This document shows, piece by piece, positions 53,981 to 62,985 of a stretch of 64,000 nt of DNA. Every line of letters starts with the position of its first letter. Positions within the stretch are counted from its first letter, which is position 1. This DNA is from Gammaproteobacteria bacterium (GTDB lineage: Bacteria > Pseudomonadota > Gammaproteobacteria > Thiohalomonadales > Thiohalomonadaceae). A program made the position numbers and the translations under genes. The stretch covers positions 1 to 64,000 of the forward strand of contig JAPHTQ010000029.1 of assembly GCA_026196275.1 (NCBI GenBank), written 5' to 3'. The notes under the pieces were generated by a model. That model saw nothing but the letters and a program-made list of their open reading frames with translations. It was not told the DNA's origin and did not search any database.

Positions 53981-54244
53981 CTAGCGGCGGCCCCGCCCTT
54001 TGAGTTTCGGTTTTTCATCACGGACCTTCAGGTTGCTCTCCATGAAGGATTTGCCGTTCAGGGCTGACATGGCGGCGCGCGCCTCGTGCCCCTCCATATC
54101 GATAAAGGCGAAGCCTTTGTTGCGGCCGCTGAAGATGTCGCGCGGCAGCTCAAGCTTGCGCACCGTACCGTATTCGGAAAAGAGTGCCTTGAGTTGGTCT
54201 TCCGTTGCCTGTGGCGCGATATTACCGACGAAAAGCGTTTTCAT
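53981..54244 (-). CDS. Small RNA-recognition-motif protein
   Basis: An 87-residue single RRM. RNP2 is LFVGNI and RNP1 is NKGFAFIDM, with a basic tail KPKLKGRGRR. Bacterial RRM proteins bind single-stranded RNA and are often cold-induced. Here it follows a cold-shock gene on the same strand, though a strong hairpin lies between. The start is ATG 54244; an upstream frame to 54292 adds unlikely residues. Confidence 0.88.
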   Translation of the reverse strand: MKTLFVGNIAPQATEDQLKALFSEYGTVRKLELPRDIFSGRNKGFAFIDMEGHEARAAMSALNGKSFMESNLKVRDEKPKLKGRGRR

Positions 54245-54337
54245 GCCTGGTCTCCATTTACTATGTCTGACATGTGACCGTGGCAGCCACACAGGGGTTC
54301 CCCGTGGATGGGTGGAACGGTTGGAAGGGAGAAATAA

Positions 54338-54394
54338 GAAACGGGCCAGTGCTTCGTACCCTCCGCAATGGAGGGGGAAGTCACGGCCCGTTTC
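54338..54394 (-). terminator. Long stem-loop between the cold-shock and RRM genes
   Basis: GAAACGGGCC (54338-54347) and GGCCCGTTTC (54385-54394) form a 10-bp outer stem. An inner hairpin CCCTCC/GGAGGG lies in the loop. Read on the minus strand it ends the cold-shock transcript, with TTTCTTATTTCT following. Confidence 0.7.
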
Positions 54395-54449
54395 TTTGAT
54401 GATAAGTCCTCGACGTGCCCGATGGCACGCCGGCTTATCGCATCATGCT

Positions 54450-54653
54450 TTACTGTGCAACGACGTTGCTGGCCTGAGGACCTTTGGGACCATTCTCGAC
54501 GTCAAAGCTGACGGCTTGACCTTCGGCCAGGGTTTTGAAACCTGAGCCGGTAATCGCGCTGAAGTGTACAAACACGTCTGCACCGCCATCGTCCTGAGAG
54601 ATGAAACCAAAGCCCTTGGATTCGTTAAACCACTTTACAGTACCTGTAGCCAT
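54450..54653 (-). CDS. CspA-family cold-shock protein
   Basis: A 67-residue OB-fold single-strand nucleic-acid-binding protein: [17 protein letters not shown] (RNP1), DVFVHFSAI (RNP2), [18 protein letters not shown]. The start is ATG 54653 with AAAAGG upstream. It acts as an RNA chaperone. Its long AU-rich leader (54654 to about 54800) suggests post-transcriptional control by temperature. Confidence 0.95.
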   Translation of the reverse strand: MATGTVKWFNESKGFGFISQDDGGADVFVHFSAITGSGFKTLAEGQAVSFDVENGPKGPQASNVVAQ

Positions 54654-54800
54654 GAATATTTTACCTTTTAAAAACAAACAAATAGATCGGGTTGAGCATA
54701 CAGGTAATGAAGAGGTGTATCGAGAAGTAACCGGAAGGAACTGCTGAAACTGCCAATAACAATATCTGTAGCTCGACTAACTATAGGCTAATAGTCTGTG
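54654..54800 (-). promoter_or_regulatory. AU-rich 5' leader region of the cold-shock gene
   Basis: About 150 bp of AT-rich DNA with no gene lies before the csp start, matching the long structured leaders of cold-inducible csp genes. It contains short inverted segments (such as GCTAATAG against CTATTAGC overlapping itself). No exact promoter was defined. Confidence 0.4.
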
Positions 54801-54892
54801 TTAAGCCAGTACTATTTGAAAATAATTCACGGGGGGAACAGCAGGGGTCAAATCCTTTATACTGGGCCGCTCGAACCACCGGTGAGTAATCT

Positions 54893-55339
54893 ATGCATAT
54901 CTGGGTCGACGCCGACGCCTGCCCGGTAACCATCAAGGAGATCCTGTTCCGCGCCGCCGAGCGCAAGCAGGTCATGCTGACCCTGGTGGCCAACAAGGCG
55001 CTACATGTACCTCGCTCCCCCTGGATCAGCACCCGGCAGGTGGGCCACGGCTTTGATGTGGCGGATGACTATATCGCCGACCAGGTCGAACCGGGAGACA
55101 TCGTGATCACCGCCGACATCCCGCTGGCTGCCGAGGTGCTGAATAAGGGCGCCTACGCCATCAACCCGCGCGGCGAACGTTACAGCCACGACAGCATCAA
55201 CCAGATCCTCGGCATGCGAGACTTCATGGACACCCTGCGCAGCAGCGGTATCCATACCGGCGGCCCACCGCCGCTGAACCAGGCGGACCGGCGCAACTTC
55301 GCCAACGAACTGGATCGCCTGCTGGCAAAACATCGCTAG
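54893..55339 (+). CDS. DUF188 (YaiI/YqxD) family protein
   Basis: A 148-residue protein matching DUF188: opens [18 protein letters not shown], has [25 protein letters not shown] (the acidic PIN-like motif) and [22 protein letters not shown]-like nuclease activity has been suggested from the fold but the function is not known. The start is ATG 54893. Its neighbour downstream is the DUF4405 gene. Confidence 0.9.
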   Translation: MHIWVDADACPVTIKEILFRAAERKQVMLTLVANKALHVPRSPWISTRQVGHGFDVADDYIADQVEPGDIVITADIPLAAEVLNKGAYAINPRGERYSHDSINQILGMRDFMDTLRSSGIHTGGPPPLNQADRRNFANELDRLLAKHR

Positions 55340-55376
55340 ATTTACCGCTATAACCAGACTCAATACGGGTACTACC

Positions 55377-55796
55377 ATGAAACGCGCCACCCTGATCAGC
55401 CTCATCGATGTCGTCGCCTTTATCGCCTTTCTGTTTCTCACCAGCAGCGGGATCCTGCTGCGCTATATGTTACCGCCGGGCAGTGGACGCTGGAGCGAGG
55501 TGTGGGGCATGAGCCGTCACGACTGGGGAACAGTGCATTTCTGGCTTTCCGTCGTGTTCTTCGCCGTACTGACCTTTCACCTGCTGCAGCACTGGCGCTT
55601 TGTGCTGGGACTGTTCCGCGGCCACCTCAAGGAGGGTGTGCGCCTGCGCGTGGCACTGGGTCTGGTGGGGCTAGTGGCGGTAATACTGCTGGGACTCGCC
55701 CCACTGCTCAGTCCGGTGGCCGTGGATGAGAACCGCCAGGATCGCCCCTTCCGCGGTAGCGGACAGGGGCTCCACCAGCCGCTGCAACCGGAGTGA
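55377..55796 (+). CDS. DUF4405-type small membrane protein
   Basis: A 139-residue protein with three membrane helices (LIDVVAFIAFLFLTSSGILL, VHFWLSVVFFAVLTFHLL, VALGLVGLVAVILLGLAPLL). His residues in SRHDWGTVHFW and FHLLQHW are placed as in haem-b ligands of cytochrome-b-like membrane proteins, so electron transfer is possible. The tail is soluble. It lies 175 bp before feoB and could be linked to iron reduction, but this is inference from position. Confidence 0.7.
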   Translation: MKRATLISLIDVVAFIAFLFLTSSGILLRYMLPPGSGRWSEVWGMSRHDWGTVHFWLSVVFFAVLTFHLLQHWRFVLGLFRGHLKEGVRLRVALGLVGLVAVILLGLAPLLSPVAVDENRQDRPFRGSGQGLHQPLQPE

Positions 55797-55807
55797 ATGT
55801 CTGTTTA

Positions 55808-55934
55808 AGGTTCAAAGTTGAAAGTTGAAAGAGGCGCTTTGGGCTAGTCATCTATGTTCCATCCAATACGCGCCCTATCAAACGAAACCTCGACCCCTGG
55901 GCCTTGAACTTTGAACTTTGAACTTCCCCCCCCC
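55808..55934. repeat. Heptamer-arm inverted repeat and C9 tract upstream of feoB
   Basis: The left arm 55808-55832 (GGTTCAAAGTTGAAAGTTGAAAG) and the right arm 55902-55926 (CCTTGAACTTTGAACTTTGAAC) are near complements using 7-bp units, as at 27.3 kb. They are followed by nine C residues (55926-55934), 37 bp before the feoB ATG. Confidence 0.75.
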
Positions 55935-55971
55935 TTGTTTCCACTCTTTGGCTGAAGAACAATAGCTCTCC

Positions 55972-58023
55972 ATGAAACCCTCCCCGACAGAGACCATCGT
56001 TCCTCTCCGCGGTCCGCTGTTCCGCGGCGAGCGCCGACTGCGCATCGCGCTGGTGGGGATGCCCAACAGTGGCAAGAGCACCCTGTTCCAGGCGGTCTCC
56101 AGCACCTCGATCCATACCGGTGAGCTGGCCGGCACACACCAATCCTATGGGGAGTGCACCGTACAGATCGGCCTCGACGAGGCGAGTCTGGTCACTCTGC
56201 CGAGCATGCACTCGCTGCATCAGATGCAGCGGAAGGATGTTGGCGCCCTCAAGTACCTGCTGTGGGGAGACCGGCTGCCACCGGTCTCCGAACACGAACC
56301 CCAGGGACCCGCTGCGCCCTTCTCGCCGCCGGATGTGATCGTCCAGGTGGTGGACGCCACTGCCCTGGAGCGCCACCTGGAACTCACCCTTGAGCTGAGC
56401 CAACTGGGCAGGCCGGTGGTGATCGCCCTGAATATGATGGATGAGGCACGGGAGAAGGGACTACACATCAACACCCGCGCTCTGGAGAGACTGCTCGGTA
56501 TGCCAGTGGTGCCGACCATCGCCATGATGGGCCACGGGGTTTCCAAACTGTTCAGCACCGCAGTGGAGGTGGTACGTGAGAAGAGCTGCCCGCTGCCACA
56601 GCCTCCGAGCCGGCACATCCAGGAGGCGATCAGGCCGCTGGCCGAGGAGCTTAACTGTCCGGCGATCCGCGATGCCTTCGATGTCCCTCACGCCTTTCTG
56701 CTGACACAGCTGGCCGAGGGCAATCAATATTTTCTTGATGAGATGCGGCAGCACTTTCCCGAGCTAATGAGGCAGCTGTTGTACCTGCGCGAGCAGGCGG
56801 AGACGATGCTGCCCCGCCCTCTTGACGAGGAGTTGCATGCCGATCGCCACCACCAGGCAGCCACTCTGTTCGAGGAGGTCACACGCATCGGTGGCCCCTA
56901 CGAGGGTACCCGCTGGCGTTACTGGCTGGATGAGCTCTTCCTGCACCCCCAATGGGGGCTACTCGGCAGCCTGCTCGTCTTTGCCACGGTGCTGTTCGTC
57001 GTTTTCGAGGTGAGCGCCTGGATCGATTCGATAACGGCGGCCCGGTTAGTCGACTGGGCCTCCACCTGGCAGCCGGAGGGCGCCTTCGGGGTAGTTGCCC
57101 GGGCGGTGCTCGATGGTCTGATCGGCCTTATCGGGATCGTACTGCCCTACATGTTACCGCTGGTGCTGCTGCTCGTGGCGCTTGAGCAGACAGGGGTGAT
57201 GCAGCGCATCGCCTTCGTCGTCGACCGAGGCTTCCACCATATCGGGCTGCACGGTGGTGTGGCGGTCTCATTTCTGCTCGGGCTGGGTTGCAACGTTCCG
57301 GCGATCTCCGCCGCGGCCAGTGCCAGCAGCGGACGCGATCGGGTGGTGGCCTCACTGCTGATCACCTTCGTGCCCTGCTCTGCCCGCTCGGCGATCATCC
57401 TCGCTCTGGCCGGCAAGTACCTCGGTGGCCTGGGGGTCTTTGCTATCTTCGCCATGACGATTATTGTCATTGCCGTGATGGGCAAGCTGCTTACCCGACG
57501 CTATCCGGAGACCGGGCCCGGGCAGGTACAGGATATCCCGCCCTACGCCATCCCTGGCTGGAGACCCCTGCTGAGTAATACCTGGGCACGCACCAGCGAT
57601 ATCCTCACCATCGTCACGCCATTGTTGGTTGGCGGCAGCATCGTGCTGGCGTTACTCAGTTATGTGGGAGCAGACGAGCTGGTCAACACCCTGCTGACGC
57701 CGATCACCGGCTGGTGGCTGGGGCTGCCGATCGTGCTGGGTGTGCCGATCCTGTTCGGCATCCTGCGCAAGGAGCTCTCACTGCTGATGATCTACCAGGC
57801 GCTGGGCACCTTCGAGATCGGGCAGTATCTGGATTGGGTGCAGATCATCACCTTCCTGGTTTTCCTCACCTTCTACATCCCCTGTGTCGCCACCTTCGCC
57901 GTCATGCTCAAAACCATCGGCAGAAAGGAGGCACTGTTCTCCATCGGTCTTTCGGTAACGGTAGCGTTACTGGTCAGCGGGGTGATCCGTTTTGTGCTGG
58001 AGGCAGGGCGGTTGGTGACATAA
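55972..58023 (+). CDS. feoB: FeoB-type ferrous iron transporter with atypical G domain
   Basis: A 683-residue Fe2+ transporter. Its N-terminal G domain (about 20-205) has G1 GMPNSGKST and G4 NMMD. The G3 motif, normally DLPG, reads TLPSMHSL, and the G5 SA is AMM. There is an extra loop (WGDRLPPVSEHEPQGPA) ahead of VIVQVVDATALER. The membrane core keeps the gate signature GLGCNVPAI and FVPCSARSAI. The G domain may not hydrolyse GTP in the usual way. FeoA is absent; the DUF4405 gene lies upstream instead. Confidence 0.88.
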   Translation: MKPSPTETIVPLRGPLFRGERRLRIALVGMPNSGKSTLFQAVSSTSIHTGELAGTHQSYGECTVQIGLDEASLVTLPSMHSLHQMQRKDVGALKYLLWGDRLPPVSEHEPQGPAAPFSPPDVIVQVVDATALERHLELTLELSQLGRPVVIALNMMDEAREKGLHINTRALERLLGMPVVPTIAMMGHGVSKLFSTAVEVVREKSCPLPQPPSRHIQEAIRPLAEELNCPAIRDAFDVPHAFLLTQLAEGNQYFLDEMRQHFPELMRQLLYLREQAETMLPRPLDEELHADRHHQAATLFEEVTRIGGPYEGTRWRYWLDELFLHPQWGLLGSLLVFATVLFVVFEVSAWIDSITAARLVDWASTWQPEGAFGVVARAVLDGLIGLIGIVLPYMLPLVLLLVALEQTGVMQRIAFVVDRGFHHIGLHGGVAVSFLLGLGCNVPAISAAASASSGRDRVVASLLITFVPCSARSAIILALAGKYLGGLGVFAIFAMTIIVIAVMGKLLTRRYPETGPGQVQDIPPYAIPGWRPLLSNTWARTSDILTIVTPLLVGGSIVLALLSYVGADELVNTLLTPITGWWLGLPIVLGVPILFGILRKELSLLMIYQALGTFEIGQYLDWVQIITFLVFLTFYIPCVATFAVMLKTIGRKEALFSIGLSVTVALLVSGVIRFVLEAGRLVT

Positions 58024-58077
58024 GTTCAAAGCGCTCGCGCAAAACAGGCCTCGTATTGTTCAAGAGGCCAATTCCGC

Positions 58078-61000
58078 TCAAAGGACCCAGCCTTGGCCTT
58101 CTTTCCGGGCCTGATGCAGAGCAACGAACTGATCTGCCTCAATGGGCCGACTAAACAGATAACCCTGCAAGGTTTGACAGTGATGTTTGCGCAAGAACGC
58201 ATGCTGACCTTGCGTCTCCACGCCTTCTGCCGTGACCTCGAGATGCAGCGCCTTCGCCATAGCGAGTACTGCCCGTACTATGGCGATATCATTGGCATCA
58301 TTGGGCACATCACGGATGAACGAGCGGTCAATCTTCAGCCGATCAATATCAAACTGCTTCAGGTAGCTAAGGGAGGAGTATCCGGTACCAAAGTCATCCA
58401 CCGCCACCTTGACCCCGAGTTGTTTCAGTGCACGCAAGACCGCTGGTGCCTCGGTACGGGTTTCCATCAGAACGGTTTCGGTGATTTCCAGTTCCAGGTT
58501 GTGTGGCTCGAGTCCGGTAGTGTCCACTATTTGCGTCACATAGTCGGCAAGGTCACTATTCCCGAACTGGCGCCCGGAAAGGTTAACGGACATCACCAGG
58601 GACGGCAGGCCGAGTTCTCGCCAGGCGAGAGCCTGTTGGCAGGCCTCGTGCAACACCCACTCACCGACCGGCTCAATCAGGCCGGAGTCTTCCAGCACCG
58701 GAATGAACTCGACTGGCGGTACCAGGCCACGTTCGGGATGTTGCCAGCGCAGTAGCGCCTCGGCCCCCACAATCTCGCCCGAGTAGACGTCCACCTGCGG
58801 CTGGTAGTGCAGACGAAACTCATTGTGTTCCAGGGCCCGGTGTAACGACTGCTCCAAACGCACACGTTCGGTAAACCGTTCACCCATCTCGGCCCGATAG
58901 CTCTGAACCCGGTTTCGGCCGGTATGCTTGGCATGGTACATCGCCGTATCGGCGTGCCTGATTAGTATCTCGGCCTCCTCCCCGTCGTCGGGAAATACGC
59001 TGATCCCGATACTGCTATTGACCACCAGTTGTTGGTTATGGATCTGGTAGGGTGAAGCAAGAGCGAGCCGGATCTTCTCCGCCACATTCTGTGCCTGCTC
59101 ACACTGCTCCAGATCTTCGAGCAACACCATGAATTCGTCTCCGCTGAGGCGCGCCACAGTGTCCATCTCTCGCACAGACTTGCGCAACCGCTGTGCCATC
59201 TGCCGCAGCAGCTCATCTCCAGAGGCGTGGCCGAGGGAGTCGTTAATCATCTTGAACCGGTCCAGGTCGAGGTAGAGTAGCGCCAGCTTGGTATTGCTGC
59301 GACGGACCCGCGCCAGCGCATGTTCTATGCGATCGTGAAACATCACGCGGTTGGGAAGACCGGTGAGCAGATCATGGTAGGCCATGTGCGCAACCTCGCG
59401 TTCGGCCTGCTTACGCTCGGTGATATCGTACAACATTACCAGCTGTGCCGGCGTACCCTGCCACACGGTTTCAGTCACCAATACCTGCGCCACCCCCAGG
59501 CTACCATCCAGACGCCGTATATCCAGTTCGGCATCACCCTCGCGCAACATATCCAGCGAATTGCATCGGCCCTGGTCGGACCCGGATGACTCGCCCAGCA
59601 TGGTGCGTCCGGCAGCATTGCAGAACAGGCTGCCCCATTCACGATCTACTACGATGATTCCCGTGAGGTTTTGTTCAACAAGGCTACGGAAGCCGGCCTG
59701 GCTCGCCTGCAGTTTGCTCTCCATCTTTTTTCGATAGGTAATATCATTACCGAGCACATAGATGTCTTGTCCATCGCCCCCTTGCTCATTTGCCGGCACC
59801 AGGGTCAGTTGGAGCCAACGCGTGATGCCATCAGCACACGGAAATTCTGTCTCAAAGGTTGTCTGTTCACCGGCAAAGGCCTGTTCATAGTAGGGGCGAA
59901 TAGCGGTGAACCGCTCTTCGCCCACCAACTCGCGGAGATGACTTCCCAGGATGGACGCTATGGGAGCACCGAACCACTCGGCAGCTGTCTGGTTGACAAA
60001 GCGGGAGCGATAGTCTCGGTCAACCTGCATCACGAGTCCCGGTAGGGCATTGGTAATAGTACGCAACTGCTCCTCGCGTTGATGCAGCGCCTCCCCGGCC
60101 TGTTTGAGTTCGGTCACATCCTGGGAACTGACAACCACCCCGGCAACAGCCCCGGCCTGGTCATGAAAGGGGAAATAGGTGACGTGCATGAAGCGTCTGC
60201 CGCTGCCCGGAAAATCAAACCAGCCCTCGTAGTTAACCGTTTCGTCGGTCAGGCAGCGATCCAGGTTCTGCCTGACCTGCGCCTGAAAAACCTCTTCGCC
60301 CAGCAGCTCCGCCACCGGTTTCCCCACGATCTGCCCAGGCAACAGGTCGTGGGCGCGTAGATAGGTTTCATTAACGATACTATAGGTGTAATCGGGGTCG
60401 ATCAGCGCAAAGTGATCGGGTGAGGTAGAGATGATGGTCCGATAACGGCGCAGGCGCTTCTCCAGCTGCTGACGGGCTGCGATCTCCCTGGAGAGCTCTC
60501 CTACCGCCTGCTCGGCCCGGTTCCTCTGTCTCTCCAGGGTACGTGCCGTATCACGCACCCGGTAGAATGCCAGCCCTGCCAGGCCCATGGCCAGAACACC
60601 CAAAAACAGCAGCCAGGCTAATGCCCAGGTTGCCGCCCGCTGTTGTGCCGTAGCCGTGGTCTCCATACTGTTGGCACCCGCTGTCGCCACCGCGGCCATC
60701 CCCGCTACCGCCCTGTTGGCCACGGCCAGCCAGCTCTCCTGGTCCACCGGGTAGTCACCGCTTTCGGCGGCGGCCAGAATCATCTGGTACATTTGCACGA
60801 ATTCAGCCGGGAGGACCTTGTCCAGTTCCCGAATGCGCTGGCGTAACTCGGTTGCATCCTCCAGCCGAGGCTCAACCTCGTGCAGTAGCTCGATGTGGTG
60901 CTCCACCTCATACCGGGAAGAGTGGATTTGATACCTGACCTGCGGCGGGATGGGTTCCCTCGCACCGATATAGTAGGTCAACAAGCCACGCACCTGACCC

Positions 61001-61599
61001 GCCTGTTCACTGACATGCGAGGCCCATTCGCTGATAGCCCATTGATTGCCCTTTGCGCCGGCTTTCCCGACCGTCAGTGCCTTTGCCGTCATATTGAGAT
61101 GTTCGGCATGTCCAATGGCCCGGGTGAAGATATCGAACACCTCCACGGGCTCCAACGGCTGCAACCGTTCGTTGGGAGTCTGGTCCAGTCTCCCCCTCAG
61201 GCGCCTTAGTGCCAGGTGGTGTTTCTTTTCCTGCGCCAGTTCAACCTCGAGGACAAAGTCATCGGGCTTTTTATGGAGCCACTCCTGCACTGCCTTGATC
61301 AGATTTTCCCGCACCTCGTCACCGGCAAGGCGGACCTCCCGGAGTTTATGCTGGAGGTCACGCTCCGCCCGTTGACCGAGACTAAGGTGAGCCATCGATA
61401 GTGCCCGCTCCATCGCGCGCGATGTCGCAAGCCGCACGGCCAATGTACCGATTCGGCTTCCTAGCACGTGATGCCCGGCGGCATTTCTCTCTTGCCAGGC
61501 TTGCCAACCGCTATGGCCGATAAAGAGCAGCAGCAACAGAGCCAGTACGAGGATTGCGCTGATAATGAATTTGCTGGGAGAGAATCTTCTTAAAAACAT
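58078..61599 (-). CDS. Large PAS-GGDEF-EAL membrane sensor
   Basis: An 1173-residue protein. Two membrane helices (about 10-32 and 330-350) enclose a helical periplasmic sensor of about 300 residues, shaped like a nitrate/nitrite-sensing (NIT) domain but not certain. Three PAS domains follow (about 380-745; SPDHFALIDPDYTYSIVN, ALPGLVMQVDRDYRSRFVN, NLTGIIVVDREWGSLFCN). GGDEF has LDLDRFKMINDSLGH, RxxD and SGDEF (near 817). EAL has EALLRW (near 946), DDFGTGYSSLSYLKQF and EGVET. Both enzymes may be active. A c-di-GMP riboswitch lies in its leader, giving feedback. Confidence 0.92.
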   Translation of the reverse strand: MFLRRFSPSKFIISAILVLALLLLLFIGHSGWQAWQERNAAGHHVLGSRIGTLAVRLATSRAMERALSMAHLSLGQRAERDLQHKLREVRLAGDEVRENLIKAVQEWLHKKPDDFVLEVELAQEKKHHLALRRLRGRLDQTPNERLQPLEPVEVFDIFTRAIGHAEHLNMTAKALTVGKAGAKGNQWAISEWASHVSEQAGQVRGLLTYYIGAREPIPPQVRYQIHSSRYEVEHHIELLHEVEPRLEDATELRQRIRELDKVLPAEFVQMYQMILAAAESGDYPVDQESWLAVANRAVAGMAAVATAGANSMETTATAQQRAATWALAWLLFLGVLAMGLAGLAFYRVRDTARTLERQRNRAEQAVGELSREIAARQQLEKRLRRYRTIISTSPDHFALIDPDYTYSIVNETYLRAHDLLPGQIVGKPVAELLGEEVFQAQVRQNLDRCLTDETVNYEGWFDFPGSGRRFMHVTYFPFHDQAGAVAGVVVSSQDVTELKQAGEALHQREEQLRTITNALPGLVMQVDRDYRSRFVNQTAAEWFGAPIASILGSHLRELVGEERFTAIRPYYEQAFAGEQTTFETEFPCADGITRWLQLTLVPANEQGGDGQDIYVLGNDITYRKKMESKLQASQAGFRSLVEQNLTGIIVVDREWGSLFCNAAGRTMLGESSGSDQGRCNSLDMLREGDAELDIRRLDGSLGVAQVLVTETVWQGTPAQLVMLYDITERKQAEREVAHMAYHDLLTGLPNRVMFHDRIEHALARVRRSNTKLALLYLDLDRFKMINDSLGHASGDELLRQMAQRLRKSVREMDTVARLSGDEFMVLLEDLEQCEQAQNVAEKIRLALASPYQIHNQQLVVNSSIGISVFPDDGEEAEILIRHADTAMYHAKHTGRNRVQSYRAEMGERFTERVRLEQSLHRALEHNEFRLHYQPQVDVYSGEIVGAEALLRWQHPERGLVPPVEFIPVLEDSGLIEPVGEWVLHEACQQALAWRELGLPSLVMSVNLSGRQFGNSDLADYVTQIVDTTGLEPHNLELEITETVLMETRTEAPAVLRALKQLGVKVAVDDFGTGYSSLSYLKQFDIDRLKIDRSFIRDVPNDANDIAIVRAVLAMAKALHLEVTAEGVETQGQHAFLRKHHCQTLQGYLFSRPIEADQFVALHQARKEGQGWVL

Positions 61600-61792
61600 A
61601 ATAGCCTTAGTCCTTCAAGCGCATACCTGTGTGCAGAAGAACCGGGAGTGATACTGCACACGGCTCCTCCATTCCACTCAGACAGATGCGTCCGTCAATG
61701 GGTCAGCTGGGCAAAGGATCGGTGTGAGGGGGCACTCATTCTGAACCCGACAAGGAAGAGACTTTCAATCAGCGAATGATTCTTTCGAGTCT

Positions 61793-61867
61793 GGCAGCCC
61801 CGCCGTCTTGGGTCGTTAAACCTTTAGACCGGTAGCTTTGCGCCCCCACCTTTCGGCCGGATTTGCC
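61793..61867 (-). promoter_or_regulatory. Cyclic-di-GMP class I (GEMM-I) riboswitch
   Basis: On the minus strand the order is GGCAAATCC, GGCC-GAAA-GGT, GGGGGCGCAAAGCTACCGG, a GGTC/GACC stem, then AAGACGGCGGGGCTGCC. This follows the GEMM-I consensus, with the GNRA loop, GCGCAAAG core, tetraloop receptor-like segment, and GGCA/TGCC closing pair. It lies about 190 nt upstream of the GGDEF-EAL start. Downstream, AGACT/AGTCT and AATCA/TGATT stems may form the expression platform. Confidence 0.85.
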
Positions 61868-62077
61868 TTTTCAGCTGACGCCAGCTTACTTGGTTATTTG
61901 CTTATTATCAATAAGTTATGCGGAAATAGCTTGTCGATTCGTTGCGTGGCTTGATGCAAAAAACCGTGCCGACAGAGGTATCGGGCAGACCGGAATCCTC
62001 TGGTCACCGGAAGTGGATCGCCTCACTCATTTCGGGCTGGAGGGCGGGTAGCTACTTACGGTTTGCTGCTTGCCGGG
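61868..62077. other. Gene-free gap between ribE and the riboswitch
   Basis: This is about 210 bp with no gene. It probably carries the promoter for the riboswitch-controlled sensor transcript. I see no repeat or terminator that I can support. Confidence 0.4.
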
Positions 62078-62698
62078 TTATCGCCTGTACCACTCCCTTT
62101 CCGCCATCACCCGCTCGACGGTGTCGACGATCGCCTGGGTCTGCGGATCGATCTCAATGTTAATGCGATCGCCGACCTGGCGGCTGCCGATGTTAGTCCG
62201 CTGCAACGTCTCGGGGATCAAATTGACATTAAACTCATCCCCCTCGACCTCACCGATGGTCAGGCTGATGCCATCGATACCGATGTAACCCTTGGTAAAA
62301 ACGTACTTGCGCCACTGCGAGGGGATTCGGAACCAGATCTGACGATTGTTCTCAGACTCGATCACCCGTGAGACCTCGGCGGTACAAAGGATATGGCCGG
62401 ACATGGCGTGGCCGCCGATTTCATCGCCAAAGCGGGCGGCGCGCTCCACGTTGACCCGGTCACCCACCTTCAGTTCGCCCAGGTTGGTCACCCTCAGTGT
62501 CTCCTGCATCAGATCAAATGAGACCCGCGCACCCTCGATCGCGGTAACCGTCAGACAGCAGCCGTTGTGCGCTACCGAAGCACCCGGTTCAAGTCCCGTC
62601 AGCAGCGCCTCGGGCAGTCGCACCACGTGAGTACGAAAATGCAGCTTTTCGTCGATCTCCACCAACTCGGCGGTGCCCTGTACGATACCTGTAAACAT
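62078..62698 (-). CDS. ribE: Riboflavin synthase, alpha subunit
   Basis: A 206-residue trimeric enzyme that makes riboflavin from two 6,7-dimethyl-8-ribityllumazines. The two lumazine-binding repeats start [16 protein letters not shown] and [28 protein letters not shown] and [14 protein letters not shown] are typical, and the sequence is close to E. coli RibC. No FMN riboswitch was found in the upstream gap. Confidence 0.95.
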   Translation of the reverse strand: MFTGIVQGTAELVEIDEKLHFRTHVVRLPEALLTGLEPGASVAHNGCCLTVTAIEGARVSFDLMQETLRVTNLGELKVGDRVNVERAARFGDEIGGHAMSGHILCTAEVSRVIESENNRQIWFRIPSQWRKYVFTKGYIGIDGISLTIGEVEGDEFNVNLIPETLQRTNIGSRQVGDRINIEIDPQTQAIVDTVERVMAEREWYRR

Positions 62699-62985
62699 CC
62701 GTTACCCCGTTGCTTGTCACACCTGGAATGGTTTACACCACTCAAAGATTGAAGGACACCTTAACCCATTGCAACCTCTCGCTCCGCTCCTGCCCAAAAG
62801 GCTGACAGGAGCAAGGGTTTTCTGTATATTCCGATCTACTGCTTAACCACACTCCCCCCGTGTGTACTGTCGTGGCTTATATAACAGCCTACTTAATGCA
62901 GGGATGCCCATGTACTGCACCACTCCCGGAGGGCTCGGAAAGCCCCCAAGAGTGAGGCAACACAATTAGAATAAATGGGCTACCA
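62699..62985. other. Gene-free divergent region ribE / hydrolase
   Basis: This region is 287 bp without a gene. It contains GCTCCTG/CAGGAGC (7-bp hairpin near 62797-62823) and GGGCT/AGCCC near 62929-62946. It does not match the FMN or c-di-GMP riboswitch patterns. Two divergent promoters are expected here. Confidence 0.4.

Noticed and set aside
61863-62051. Small plus-strand gene of about 62 codons
   Set aside because: No ribosome site or resemblance to a family, and it overlaps the riboswitch end on the opposite strand.
62699-62985. FMN riboswitch ahead of riboflavin synthase
   Set aside because: None of the conserved RFN segments could be found on the minus strand.
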